NCBI GenBank assembly: GCA_030710605.1
Contig: CP092880.1
Coordinates: 21,075,680-21,139,679, forward strand
Length of the DNA stretch: 64,000 nucleotides
Origin: Cordylochernes scorpioides
Lineage: Eukaryota > Arthropoda > Arachnida > Pseudoscorpiones > Chernetidae
Direction: 5' to 3'
The notes beneath the pieces are model-generated. The model saw nothing but the letters and a program-made list of their open reading frames with translations. It was not told the DNA's origin and made no database searches. Made by a program: the position numbers and the translations under genes. Positions 44,226 through 55,879 of the stretch are shown in pieces. Position 1 is the first letter of the stretch. Each line of letters begins with the position of its first letter.

Positions 44226-45535
44226 CAAGGTATGTCCCATAAGTTCCCGGACTGGGTCCATAAAAAAAAAGGTAAGATTTTTTAATTTTTTTTTTATTAA
44301 AACTTTTCAAAGTAATCCCCCCTTGCTTCAACGCACCAGCGCCATCGTTTCTCCCAATTGTCGAAACAGTTTTTATAAGCCTCTTTTGGAATGCTCTTCA
44401 ATGCTAACGGCGATTTTTCTATTATGTCATCCCTGGTGTCAAAATGTCTTCCTTTTAGAACTGCTTTAAGTTTGGGGAACAGGAAAAAGTCATTTGGTGC
44501 GATGTCTGGGAAATAGGGTGGTTGAAGTAGGATTTGTGTCCCGTTTTTCGCCAAAAAGCTAGTCATCAAGTGCGCTGTGTGAGGGCGAGCATTGTCATGG
44601 TGTAGGATCCAGCCACCATTAGTCCATTTTTCTGGCCTTTTTTTCGAATCGCTTCCCTTAGACGGCGAAGAATGCCCAAATACATTTCCTTAATAACTGT
44701 TTGGCCTGCAGGAAGATACTCGTGATGAACAATGCCCTTGTTATCCGAAAAAGCGACCAGCAACACCTTGTTTCTGGATTTTTTGGGTCTAGGCTCACCC
44801 TAACCTCTCCACTCGGCAGATTGAGGTTTGGTTTCAGGGTCATAGCCATAGACCCATGTCTCGTCGCCTGTGATTATCTTGTTTTTCCATCCTGGATCCG
44901 TTCTTGTCATTTCCATCATGTCCTCACAGGTTGCAAGCCGACACAGTTTTTGCTCATTGGTGAGGAATCTTGGGATGAATTTTACAGGAGTCTTTTTGAG
45001 CTTCAAATCTTCGGTTACGATCCTTCCAATCGTTGTTTTAGAGATGCCTGTGTCTTGCTCTAGCTCCAGCAAAGTGGTTCGAGGATTTTCTTTTATCAAA
45101 TCGGTGATTATTTTGCACATTTTCATCAGTCCTTTGAAATTTTGGGCGTCCTTGACGAGGATCATCTTCAATGGAAATTCTGCCAGCTTTAAATCTAGAA
45201 TGCCATTCAAAAACAGTTGTTCTCTTTGGGGCGTCATTGGGGGAATGCTTTATTAAGCATTTCAAAAGTTTCGGTTGCTGATATTTGAAGTTTCACACAA
45301 AATTCTATGCAAATCCTCTGCTTCAATTTTTGTTCCATCGTAAAATCGCCGCAGCGCTAGGTGTGACCTTTAAATAAATTAGAATAACCTTGGCGCGCGC
45401 GCAAGTACCGCCTCGATATTGGTACCACCGTGTAGCCAGATATTTTTTTCTATAATAAACAGTCAAATTCATTTACATTTTTCATTTATTTATTTTTTTA
45501 TGGACCCAGTCCGGGAACTTATGGGACATACCTTG
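44226..45535 (-). mobile_element. Mariner-type element 2, full length but dead
   Basis: The ends CAAGGTATGTCCCATAAGTT and AACTTATGGGACATACCTTG are perfect inverted repeats that extend beyond 35 bp (through CCCGGACTGGGTCCATAAAA). They are flanked by TA at 44224-44225 and 45536-45537. Length 1310 bp. It differs in ends and transposase from the element at 17349. It lies in the receptor intron, about 140 bp upstream of the TM1-3 exon. Confidence 0.93.
44297..45338 (-). pseudogene. Mariner transposase 2 pseudogene
   Basis: The start (MEQKLKQRICIEFC, Met codon at 45338) leads to an early stop near 45234. The rest is spread over other frames: the helix-turn-helix region at 45038-45265 (VFEWHSRFKAGR), the middle and first catalytic Asp at 44800-45237 (IITGDETWVYGYD), then 44566-44766 (IVHHEYLPAGQTV), and the third Asp in 44297-44569 (PDIAPNDFFLFPKL). 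It resembles the SETMAR-related mariner type. At least three frameshifts; not functional. Confidence 0.88.
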
Positions 45536-45671
45536 TATTTGTGAAAAGAAACATTCGCGTCTTAATGTCTTCATCTCTTGTGATGGCGCGTTATTGCTTT
45601 GTATTAACATATATGTATATCAAGTATTTAAAATAAATTTCACTCAGGTGTGGATGGATGATGTGTTCCAG

Positions 45672-46060
45672 ATTGCGACGAGATCCCCATCGAATACATG
45701 CAGTGGACCGATACCTCGGCTATCGTGGCTCTAGCCATCGCTATGCTGGGTTTCACGGCGACCTGCTTCTGCATGGCCGTCTTCGTGCGACACAACGAGA
45801 CGCCGGTGGTGAAGGCTTCCACCCGGGAGCTGTCTTACATCATCATGGTGGGAATGTACCTGTGTCACGGGGCCACCATTCCACTCCTCGCACCCCCGTC
45901 CAGCGTGTCGTGCTTCATCTCTCGTCTACTCCCCGGCCTGGCCTTCTCCCTCATGTACGCCGCCCTACTGACCAAGACCAACCGCATCGCTCGCATCCTG
46001 GCCGGTAGCAAGAAGAAGATCATCACTCGTAAACCTCGCTTCATGAGCGCGTTCGCTCAG
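45672..46060 (+). CDS. mtt: Class C GPCR (mGluR/mXR family), TM1-TM3 exon
   Basis: It follows GTGTTCCAG; the first two bases complete a codon split from the 35100-35226 exon, and it ends in phase 0 at GCTCAG before GTAAGT. TM1 is about SAIVALAIAMLGFTATCFC, TM2 ELSYIIMVGMYLCHGATIP, and TM3 starts at CFISRLLPGLAFSLMYAALL. Between TM1 and TM2 is TPVVKASTRELSY, and after TM3 KTNRIARILAGSKKKI, both strongly conserved in class C receptors. From memory, RILAGSKKK with RKPRFMSA fits the mXR/mangetout branch better than insect mGluR-A, so the ligand may not be glutamate. An upstream AG at 45648 would give a stop and was not used. Confidence 0.95.
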
Positions 46061-46351
46061 GTAAGTACTATCTTTGCTGTAGATAAGGCCGAGAATCGTC
46101 ACATATAGAGCCTTCTTCTATCTTAATCCAAACGCTATCTGAAGCGATTGTAACTATACACTTGGTAACATAAGTCTTTTTATCTACACTCAATGTCTCT
46201 TTTTTTTTTTTGGACTTCGCTAAACCAGCTCCGCTCTCCAAATCTACTATATACGGATAAAGAAAGATAACGATAAATTCTGAAAAGCTGTTTTGTAAAT
46301 AGTGTGTGAACTAGTTTCTCTATGTAAAAAGATGGCTGTGCTGTGTTGTAG

Positions 46352-46884
46352 GTGGTGATCACGCTATTGCTGATCGGCGTAGAATGCGGCATCATCGCCG
46401 CCATGTTGATTCTGGAGCCCGCGGACTCCATGTTGGCCTATCCCTCGCCAGCCCGTGTTCGCAGGGTGTGTAACACCACGCCGCTCGGTATCATCGCACC
46501 ATTGGGCTTCGACCTGTTCCTGATCGCCATGTGTACAGTGTACGCCGTCAAAACTCGGAACGTTCCCGAAAACTTCAACGAGGCCAAGTTTATCGGTTTC
46601 ACGATGTACACCACGCTGGTGATCTGGCTGGCCTTCGTGCCCATCTACTTCGGCAGCAACTCCAAGGTGATCACCATGTGTCTCTCAGTCAGCTTTAGTG
46701 CCATCGTGGCTCTAGTCATTCTCTTCTTCCCTAAGATCTACATCATCCTCTTCCGGCCGGAGAAGAACAACAGGAGCCACTTCACCACGACGAAGGACGT
46801 GCGCTGTCACATAGGTTACATGAACTCCGGAGTGTCAAGGCACTCCTCACATTCTACCTCCGACTTCAGCGTGGAGTCACCTAG
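46352..46884 (+). CDS. mtt: Class C GPCR (mGluR/mXR family), TM4-TM7 exon
   Basis: It starts in phase 0 after GTGTTGTAG and ends two bases into a codon before GTACGT. TM4 is VVITLLLIGVECGIIAAMLI, the second extracellular loop has RRVCNTTPLG, TM5 is IIAPLGFDLFLIAMCTVYAV, then the family signature ENFNEAKFIGFTMYTT opens TM6 (LVIWLAFVPIYFGS), and TM7 is VITMCLSVSFSAIVALVILF ending KIYIILFRPEKNNRS. The juxtamembrane RSHFTTTKDVRCHIG again fits the mXR branch. If the next intron were retained, translation would add 30 residues and stop at 46978. Confidence 0.95.
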
Positions 46885-46989
46885 GTACGTAGCCTGTTGT
46901 AACTGTGGACCTATTCTATCCTTGATCTTGTTTCTTTTTACTTTGGATCTTTTCTACTACTGCAATTGTTTCCATTAACTCTAGACATA

Positions 46990-47370
46990 TTCTACTACTG
47001 CTCTGGTTTCCTCTAACTTAAGATGCTTTTAATACTGTTCTTGTTTCCCTCTAACTGTAGACCTATTCTATCCTTGGTCTTGTTTCCTCTAACTGTGGTC
47101 TTAAGATTTTTTAATACTGTTCTTGTTTCCCTCTAACTGTAGACCTATTCTATCCTTGGTCTTGTTTCCTCTAACTGTGGTCTTAAGATTTTTTTTAATA
47201 CTGTTCTTGTTTCCCTCTAAATGTAGACCTATTCTATCCTTGGTCTTGTTTCCTCTAACTGTGGTCTTAATATTTTTTTAATACTGTTCTTGTTTCCCTC
47301 TAATTGTAGACCTATTCTATCCTTGGTCTTGTTTCCTCTAACTGTGGTCTTAAGAATTTTTAATATTGAT
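46990..47370 (+). repeat. 83-bp intronic minisatellite
   Basis: About four units of 82-84 bp (TGTTTCCCTCTAACTGTAGA at 47042, 47124, 47208 and 47291), preceded by more degenerate copies reaching back to about 46900, almost at the splice donor (46885). It fills much of the 926-bp intron before the last exon. Confidence 0.85.
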
Positions 47371-47544
47371 TAAGATGTATTAAGATGCCTCGACCATTTC
47401 TCTTGTATGCTCAAACTGGAGTCTTTATATGCTTCTATCGCCGTTATCATATCCCATAATGGTGGTCACAAGATGTTTCTACAAAGTTAAATCACACTCT
47501 CTGGAATAATCGACTGCTAGAAAGGACAAAACAAGGTTTATCTT

Positions 47545-47765
47545 CACTCGTGGACAAAACTTAAGGAAGTTGTACCTTTTAGCATGTATATCGAGATTCA
47601 GACAATAAGACAATAACGCTGAAAGATATTACAGTGACCTTTATTGAAGACACGTGATAATCAAGTGTGAACAAAATTGCTTCTGTCTCCTTCAAAAAAA
47701 AAAAAAAAAAAGATAGACGACCAGCGCCACAGACTTTCTATTTCCTTAAGTTTTGTCCATGAGTG
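47545..47765 (+). mobile_element. MITE of the CACTCATGGACAAAAC family with a single unit
   Basis: The left end CACTCGTGGACAAAACTTAA and right end TTAAGTTTTGTCCATGAGTG are inverted repeats. It carries just one 76-bp unit, a 19-A run and the unique part, so it approximates the unexpanded form of the elements at 40226 and 10256. Its right edge is 45 bp upstream of the last exon. Confidence 0.85.
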
Positions 47766-47810
47766 TATATAAGTGGTTGGGCAGTGCCCTGCTGATACTG
47801 GCTGTGACAG

Positions 47811-48309
47811 GAACCATGCCATGGAAGGTGGAGGCGTCAAGGCTCCGGTGCGGCGGCCGAGCCTGAGCCTGCTAGATAGACTGCGTGTGACAAAGCAGGA
47901 GCGAGTGGCGCGGGACATTGAGCAACAGATGCGAGCAATCAGGGCAGCAGAAGCCCTGGACCGCCACTCCAGGGGTCGGCCCGTCGGGGGAGGGCCTGGA
48001 GGACCTCGCAAGGGTCCACCCACAGAAACAGCTTGCCAAACTGGCATTGAACTGCTCGAGCCTCTGCTTTGTACTCTACGTAGACGGCTTGTACGCTCGG
48101 AGACTCTGACTTCGCCTCTGTCCCCTGACGAAGAAGAAGTACCATGTCCTCGTGACCTCAGCGCCGAAAGTCTTCTGGAGGGACCATCTTCAATCGTTGA
48201 AGAATCCGCCAGTAGCGGTAGCGACGAGGGCAGCGCAGTCTACAAAAATATCATCATCAGTTTGGGAGATGGAAAATCTCGAAGAATCAGGGAAGACAAC
48301 CATTCTTAG
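47811..48309 (+). CDS. mtt: Class C GPCR (mGluR/mXR family), cytoplasmic tail and stop
   Basis: The first base after GCTGTGACAG completes the Arg codon left by the TM4-7 exon, giving RNHAMEGGGVKAPVRR and 166 in-frame codons to the TAG at 48307-48309. The tail is hydrophilic: a Leu/Arg-rich helix (SLSLLDRLRVTKQERVARDI), a Gly/Pro-rich stretch, an acidic Ser-rich part (SPLSPDEEEVP, ESASSGSDEG) and a basic end. High GC for this window supports coding. The acceptor has a poor pyrimidine tract; the alternative AG at 47784 leads to an early stop. The exon assignment rests on phase and composition, since tails are poorly conserved. Confidence 0.75.
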
Positions 48310-51300
48310 GATTTTGTAATCCTTTGATATATTCCCTTGACTTGAGGTAAGAGCATGTTTCAGGTTAGAATGGCTCATATTCTCTTCAGCAGATTATTCT
48401 GTTTTCTTCTTATCACTTTCTCTTCAAGAACAAAATATCCAAAGGCCTTGATCTTATATATCTTAAGATAATTTTAAGGTGCTCTGATTTTTTCGCCATT
48501 TAAAGATATTTTTTAAGTTTTTCTCTAAATCATAATAACACGTATTTCTTTATATATAAATTTTAATATATAAAGGTGCATTCTTGATTAGAATTGAGCA
48601 AAATTCGTAAAAAGGTACGCCTATAATCTATATAAACAAAGGCTAAGTTTAAAATATTCTTCATTTTTATTTTTTTCGCAAACCAAAAATACAATAAGTC
48701 TTCCAACCGCCATTTTTGCCATTTCTAACCTTGAAACATGCTCTTTACTTGACAAATTCCTTCCCTCAGGATGACCTTTGCTCATTTACAAGCCAAACGA
48801 TCGTTTGAACATATCGAGCCATTCATTCATTATTTACTTTTTCACATATATGCAACTACATGACAAACTTTTGTTTCTTTTAAACATTTTTTTTTAAATT
48901 TTCATTAGTTGGTTGTTCTAAGTCAATGCTCACATTTCGTTGTTTTGTTGCATCTACTTTTTAATTTTCATTTTGGCTTTCACTTTTTAGATATCATTAT
49001 TTTTCTTTAGTGCGCTTTTGTGATTATGAAAAGAAAGGGAATATATATATCTAACGATAAAAAACATGGATTTTACAATAATTATTCATTATTTTAACTA
49101 TATACCGTGTTTATTAATATTTTGAATGAATATCAATGGAATATTCTTTAATAAATCACGTAATATAGCCATACATTGATTAAGCTATACCTAGATTATG
49201 AGAGAGAATAAAAATAGCTGTTTTGAAGTAGTTTATATTAATTAAATAATATTTGTTATTATTAATGTTGTGGGTTAATAAAAAACACTTTTCAATATAT
49301 AAATTCTAGTACTCAAAATGTTATTTTTTTATAAGTACAGCGCGCAATATATAGAAAATAATTCTAAAAACTTTTGAAAATTATTATATTTTCTCTCAAA
49401 GAGCAATTTTAAATTTACGATGATCAGAGAGAGAGATGTGGTCAAAAATATTTAAAATACACTTATATGAATATTTTAAAATCCATGTTTTTTGAAGGTA
49501 GAATTCCTTTTCATTACATAGCTCTCTAGTCATTCTGTGAATACATTTTCAATTATGTATATTCTTGGAGTGAATTCTAGTTTATTATATCTGACAAATT
49601 AAAAAGCGTAATTCTTATATCATAAAATATTAATGAAATATATTATTCATTTTTCCAATACATATTATATTGGTAATGATAACTTACACCATTTTAAAAA
49701 AATCAATTCAAAATAACGATAAGCCTAAAATTCAATTTAAAATAGCATCGTCTGCAACGCTCTACCCTCATTACGAATAATGAATCCAATAAAATATATT
49801 GATTTCCTTACAAAATTTTATCTTACCAAAGGTTCCCCAAAATTTATTTGATTTTAAATTTTTTAAGTTATTTTTGTTCAATCATATATTAGAAATAATG
49901 CTTTTCAGAGTCTAATATATTTAGTATAAATGCCACCGTTTAAATATCAAATTAATCACAAAAATATATAATTTAATTTAGACATATATTTGTATTCCAT
50001 ATATTTATGGCATGCTATTTAAAAAATCATTTTTATAAATATTTCTCCCTTAAAACTTTTTTAATGACTTTTGGTATATATTTAATTTCATAAGAATGTA
50101 CAACACCAGAATTTATAATGTTTTCGTATTTTATTTTTTAAATATATATTTTAAAATTTCAAAAAATATAAATATTCATATGAATAAATCTATTTTAAAA
50201 AGCGAAATTAATATATTTTAAGTGTGTATGCGAAGTTTATAAAATAATTTAAATTGAAAAAGGGTTAAACGTTTTTTTTTAAATATATATAAAAGAGCAT
50301 TTTAAATAACACATTTTAAAATTGTAATATCTCAAATATATATTTTGCAATTGTTTTGTGTGTGAATATAATTTTAAAACAAGAAAATACATCATTTCAT
50401 CAGAAATGAGGCAATAATAGATGACCAAAATTAATATTTGTGTTTTTAATAATTCACATTTTGATATTTATAAAGGAAGACTCTATATACTAATATTAAT
50501 AGGTGTTTATATAATTAAATTTCTCGTTTTGAGTCAAATATATTCTAAACATGCAAATATAGGTTTTTCAATTTTAAGACATTTTACATTTTAATTACAA
50601 CATTTCACACTTTAATTACAACATTTTACACTTTAATTACAACATTTTACACTTTAATGGCAATATTTTTCAATTATACGTCTACATTTTACTCTTTAAT
50701 AATAACAGTTTCATTTTTAATGGTATTTTTGTATTTTTAAAAATATTTAACAAATATATTTTAGATATTTTAAGTTTTTATAGCGTAATAATTTTGTTTT
50801 AATTCAAATTGGTCTATTTCAGACATTTTATATCCGTTTTAATCAAGCATTAGAAATAAAGCATTTTATATTTTATCAAATAAAGTTAATCACTGTTTAA
50901 TATGACGTTAAATTGTTCCTTTATTTCCGATAAAGATGCTTCCTAGCTTAACTATTTTCATAACTATTATTTTAAATATATTTTTTAAATTTTGAATGAA
51001 AACATCGTACAAGTTATCCTTTTGGTTTAGATATTTTTCCATCATATTTATAACGATGTAAAAGATGTTATAGTCATTATAATATCATTCAAAATTTAAT
51101 ATATTTATCAGTTTTCAATGGTAATATAATTTCTTATTCCCGATTGAATATCGACGTACTCGAGGAAAATATTAACTTACGTGACGTTTACTTTGAATCT
51201 ATAAAAATCAATTTAAAAAGACAGTTATAAAAATGGTTAAAGGCTTAAGGTTGAAAGCATCTTGTATAGAGGAAATATAGGAAGAATATAACGCCATATT

Positions 51301-53400
51301 AAACAGTGATTATTTTTTAATTAAAAATCAACGATTAGTTGATATTTATTCCAATAGATGGCGCAAGCCAACAGCAAATTTCAGTTGCACGATCAGGAAA
51401 TGCCGTTTTGCATAGTCAAATCACAAAATATTTTAAGAAATAATACATTTATATTTTTATTATAGTACTTTGGTTATAAAACTTGTTTATACAAAGAAAT
51501 CGTTCGAAGTTTATATATCAAAAGAATTTATGAAATTATATAAATAATACCTTTTATGGTGTATTAGGTTATCATTACCAATATATCTGTTTTTCCTAAG
51601 AGCTATTGTATATATTTATTTATTATATATTGTGGTTTTAAAGGAGTGTTTCTGTTTTATTGTTTTATTTTATTTTGTTCTCAATTTAGCCAGTCTTAAA
51701 ATGATTTCTATTGCTTTGTTTTTACTATTTTCAAACCAATATAGTTTATCAAATGATTACAATATTAGTTATAATATTATTGTTTTTAAAAAATAATAAT
51801 AAATACCTAACATCATTAATACAATAATATTAAAACTATATATTATAAATTTTATGTTTTTAAATCATGAAATAAATTCGATTTTTACTTTAAAATTGAC
51901 TTTTATAAATGAATGATCTTTTTAAAAATCAAAGTTATTCTATATTTTTAATCATGCTTTTTATTTTTTGTCTTGAATGCGATTTTTACTAGAGATTTCG
52001 AAAATATATTTTCAATTCATTGCTTAAATAAATGCCTAAATTTTAAAAATCATTACGAACAAAAGAAAATCATCATTTTAAGTATATACATTTTCGATTC
52101 AGTTTTAATTTTAAAATATTTAAATTATCAAAGATATAAATGAACTATAAAAGTACAAAGAAAATATTTATATTATAAGCTATTCAAATTCGTACTTTAT
52201 GAAATAAATAATAGTATATTTGAATTGATAAAAGTGTAATAAGAGAATAAAGTGATTTGAGCCAATCAAATTTGACCAAATTTGTCATCTGCATCAAAAT
52301 AAAATTACCCTATTTATTTGTTTTTCTTTTAAAAAACCCAAAGCAAATAATTTGACTTCAATTTACCCAAATTACTAGGTCATAAGAAATTCAAAGAAAA
52401 TTTTACATTTTAACAAAAGAAATTTGTTCCTAAATTTTATCTCACCAAACACCATAAAAAAAAAAGAGTTTTATGGAAGGGATCGTATGGCCGTAAAATA
52501 AAATGAACTGAGACTTGCACAAACTTTTATTTATTTCATACTTTAAATATTTTTATTTCCTTTTTAACAAAGTAATATATAGAATGGTTTTTTAATTAGA
52601 ATATTTTGTATAGTTTTGTATATTAAGACGAAATATTTGTGTGGGAATGAATGCACGTGAAATGCTTTATATTTGCACAATTCAATATATTGTTATATAA
52701 TTGTTGTAAATAAATTCCTGTAGAGCATTATATAAAACAAAGAAATATAGAAATATACGTTTTAGTCCATTGTTTAGCCTACAATATTAAATATTTTAAA
52801 CCTTGTGTTAATAAAATATTAATGGTTAATATAACGAACAAATGTATAATCGTTCAAAATTTTTTGTTTTAAATTTATATTTATTATATATATCACTTAT
52901 TTCTAAAAGCTTTTCCAGACTTGAAGTTTCAAAATTTTACTTTTAATATGTTAAAATTATAGTGTATCACATTATCAAAATATATATATTTAATGTTATC
53001 GTATTACATTTTGTTAATATAAATAACCTTTAATGTTAACTTTATTTGTATTTAGAATAATTACATTTATATTTACATAAACTTTTTTTAAAGTTTGATT
53101 AAATTGATCAACTTTTTAAAAAAACACAAGTTTTTGTAATAGATAAAGAAAATATTTTTAATCTGTGTGAGATTTAAAGTTATCAATTTTAAAGTATTTT
53201 ATGGTCAAAAAATATTCATCTATATTTTTAATTTAAAACTGTTTTGCTATTCGCTTTGCAGGATAGATTTTAAAATATGTAAAAATATATCTTCTATATG
53301 ACTAATGATATTTTTTTAAATCTATTTAAAATGCCCTTTTCGAAAAAAAAATATTTTAATAATATCATTATTACTATCAACCTTTTAATGTTGAATTTTC
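48310..53400. other. Very AT-rich sequence downstream of the receptor
   Basis: It probably begins with the receptor 3' UTR, whose end I cannot fix. No open frame of note, RNA gene or transposon is visible over 5 kb. A 22-bp tandem repeat (TAATTACAACATTTTACACT unit, about four copies) lies at 50576-50665, and a GATGGCGCAAGCCAACAGCA fragment at 51357 resembles 36605. Confidence 0.55.
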
Positions 53401-53429
53401 GATATGTAATATTGATATTATAATACATT

Positions 53430-53530
53430 AGCGCGACATTTGTTATGAAAATTCGAAACTATTATAGACGCGTATGATTATTTTGTTTAATTTTTAAAAT
53501 AATCATACGCGTCTATAATAGTTTCAAATA
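53430..53530. repeat. Hairpin of the GCGC-ATCTGT repeat family
   Basis: Positions 53455-53484 and 53496-53525 are perfect 30-bp inverted repeats (GAAACTATTATAGACGCGTA...). It is preceded by TTAGCGCGACATTTGTTATG, the head shared with 18745 and 54780. Confidence 0.75.
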
Positions 53531-54774
53531 TTGATATTACTAATTACGAAATTAAAAACATTTGTTGACAAAGAATAGTAAAATTTAGAATAAATATCAG
53601 ACCATAATTTCATTTTTTAAAGGGAAAACGTAAAAGGAAATAACATAAATTAATTCAAATCAATCTGTTAAAATAGACTATAGAAGGGATAAGCAAATAT
53701 GTCTCTAACACAGTGTTTTCCGCTAAATAAATGGGTTTAAATGGTATTGAAATCGATCATAGAGTTCCAGATAATTCCTTGTGACAATATTTGCTGAAGG
53801 ATTATTTTGACTGATTACTTCGAGTCTCTTCCATCTTCAGAATCCTCTCATGTTAAGCCTAAAACCTGTTTACTCTTAGAACCCGATTGATAAATCAATA
53901 AAAATCTTTACGATTCTGTAATCATATAATCGAATTTATGTGATTCGTATAAAAATATTGTTTTCTTTTTTTTTAATATCTATATAAAATTATATTTTTG
54001 AATTTATATTGTGAAGAATAGTCTTTATATATTCTATTTTTCTTTTGATTTGATAATTAAACAAAAATTACGATATTTGTATTTAGCCATTTATTAGTTT
54101 AAATTCTATACCTCAATTGAGATCAATTTTATTCTATTTTAAAATAATTTTCGATATCGGGCTTATGATAAATTCAGTAAATTCACTTCATTTTAAAATT
54201 CAATGTTTTATTTATTATTCTCAATTTTATTTTTAGGCTTAACTTACCCTTTTTATATTATATTTGTCACCCAACTTCTCTCTAAAGTGTGGATTATAAA
54301 CGTTAATAATATTAATAGTTTATTTCTTCTATTACTATAATTCTTCTTCGTTTGCATTTCTTGTTTCTTTTCCAGGTTCAGTTGAGCGATTTGTCAGATA
54401 TATACAGGTTTAGAGTTTTAATATTATATTGAAATATATATCATTGAACGTTTAAATGTATAATTAATATATTATTTTATATTTGTTATTGTTATGTACT
54501 CTTCTACCAAATATTCAATAAACTTAGGTAGTGTAGTTTCTATTAAAAGAGATTGTATGCTACTGTTATATATTTGCATAATATTTACTATTACAGAATT
54601 ATCATAAGAACTAAAAACATGAATATCTCACGCTATATATTGATTACAACACACAACAACAACAATCAAGTCCTTCGTCAAAACCATATATACATATTAT
54701 AATTACAGAGTTATTATAAAAATTTAATATATATTATTAATAGTTTTAATATACATGTCAACATAAACATAATG

Positions 54775-55030
54775 CATTAGCACGCCATCTATTACTGGAA
54801 ATTTGAACTATTTATGATGCGTATGATTATTTCAAAATTAAACAGTTTTTCTACTGCCCTTACTGCAATAATATATGGGCACATCAGTGATGAACCCTCC
54901 CAGCGGTTTCCATAAAATACATAAGTATGAATGCATCTTCCAAAAAAATTAATAAATATAATTATTTTTATTAATATACACTAGCGCGCCATATTTTATG
55001 AAAAATATAAACTATTTTTAATGCAATATA
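54775..55030. repeat. Fragments of the GCGC-ATCTGT / foldback family
   Basis: ATTAGCACGCCATCTATTAC, TTCTACTGCCCTTACTGCAA and TGAACCCTCCCAGCGGTTTC match one arm of the foldback at 33195-33687 without its inverted partner. A second head lies at 54982. Confidence 0.6.
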
Positions 55031-55034
55031 ATAT

Positions 55035-55215
55035 AATGCGGCTTATGATTGTAAAACGACATTTTAAAATTATCCCGCATGTGTTTCTTTTCAACGAAAA
55101 ATCAAAATTTATTTTAAGGAGAAATAACGATAATTTCTAACCTTAAGGGATGAGGTATGAAAGGATGAATTGTGAAGAGTAATGATAAACGGAAAAATAA
55201 AAGTACCCAGGGATG
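55035..55215 (-). repeat. tRNA-derived SINE, copy 2 (inverted, truncated)
   Basis: Reverse complement of the body of the SINE at 19085-19320, from GTAAAACGACATTTTAAAAT to AAGTACCCAGGGATGTC; only the very end of the tRNA-like head remains. Confidence 0.65.
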
Positions 55216-55674
55216 TCTCTTTTTAAAATAAAAAAAATCTATTTTATCATTGCATTAAGAGCACTAGAAATTTTTATTTTAGAAACAAATTGTAATTATT
55301 ATTATTAATGTATTAGGATTAGTAATATAAGTTTCTTACTTTATATATATAATTTCTATATATTCACCTTTAACTCAAGTTGGAAAAGCCTTTTGAAATT
55401 ATTAAATTATGAATATTTTTTTACAAATGTTTAGTCGTCATTGTGTGAAAAAAAAAAACATGTCTCTAGTCATTTTAAAATATGTTGTACATTATTTAAA
55501 TTTAGTATAATTGCATTGTGTAATATTTTATAATACTTTTATTAATCTGTTGTCTTCTGTATTCTTTTAATTCTTAAGTTAATTCTACAAGTAAGGTGTA
55601 CTTGTATTTCAAGTACCTTTTGTACAATAGTTTGAGGTTGTGATTTATTTTAAAGTATTTCAATGTACATTTAA

Positions 55675-55875
55675 AGGTTTCTAACTTTTAATTAGACAAT
55701 TTTAATTTATATTTAGACATTTTTCATTTTTATTTAGACATTTTTCATTTTTATTTAGACATTTTTCATTTTAATTTAGACACATGGGCATTTTATAGAG
55801 AAGTCAATGTGTCTAAATTAAAATGAAAAATGTTTAAATATAAATTAAAATTGTCTAATTAAAAGTTAAAAACCT
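55675..55875. mobile_element. Foldback element with an expanded left arm
   Basis: The ends AGGTTTCTAACTTTTAATTA and TAATTAAAAGTTAAAAACCT are inverted repeats continuing inward. The left arm has three copies of a 21-bp unit (TATTTAGACATTTTTCATTT) where the right arm has one. The loop is about 30 bp. Confidence 0.7.
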
Positions 55876-55879
55876 ATAT

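Noticed and set aside
45649-45671. Alternative acceptor at TCACTCAG for the TM1-3 exon
   Set aside because: In the phase set by the previous exon it leads to a TGA within five codons; the acceptor at 45671 joins cleanly.
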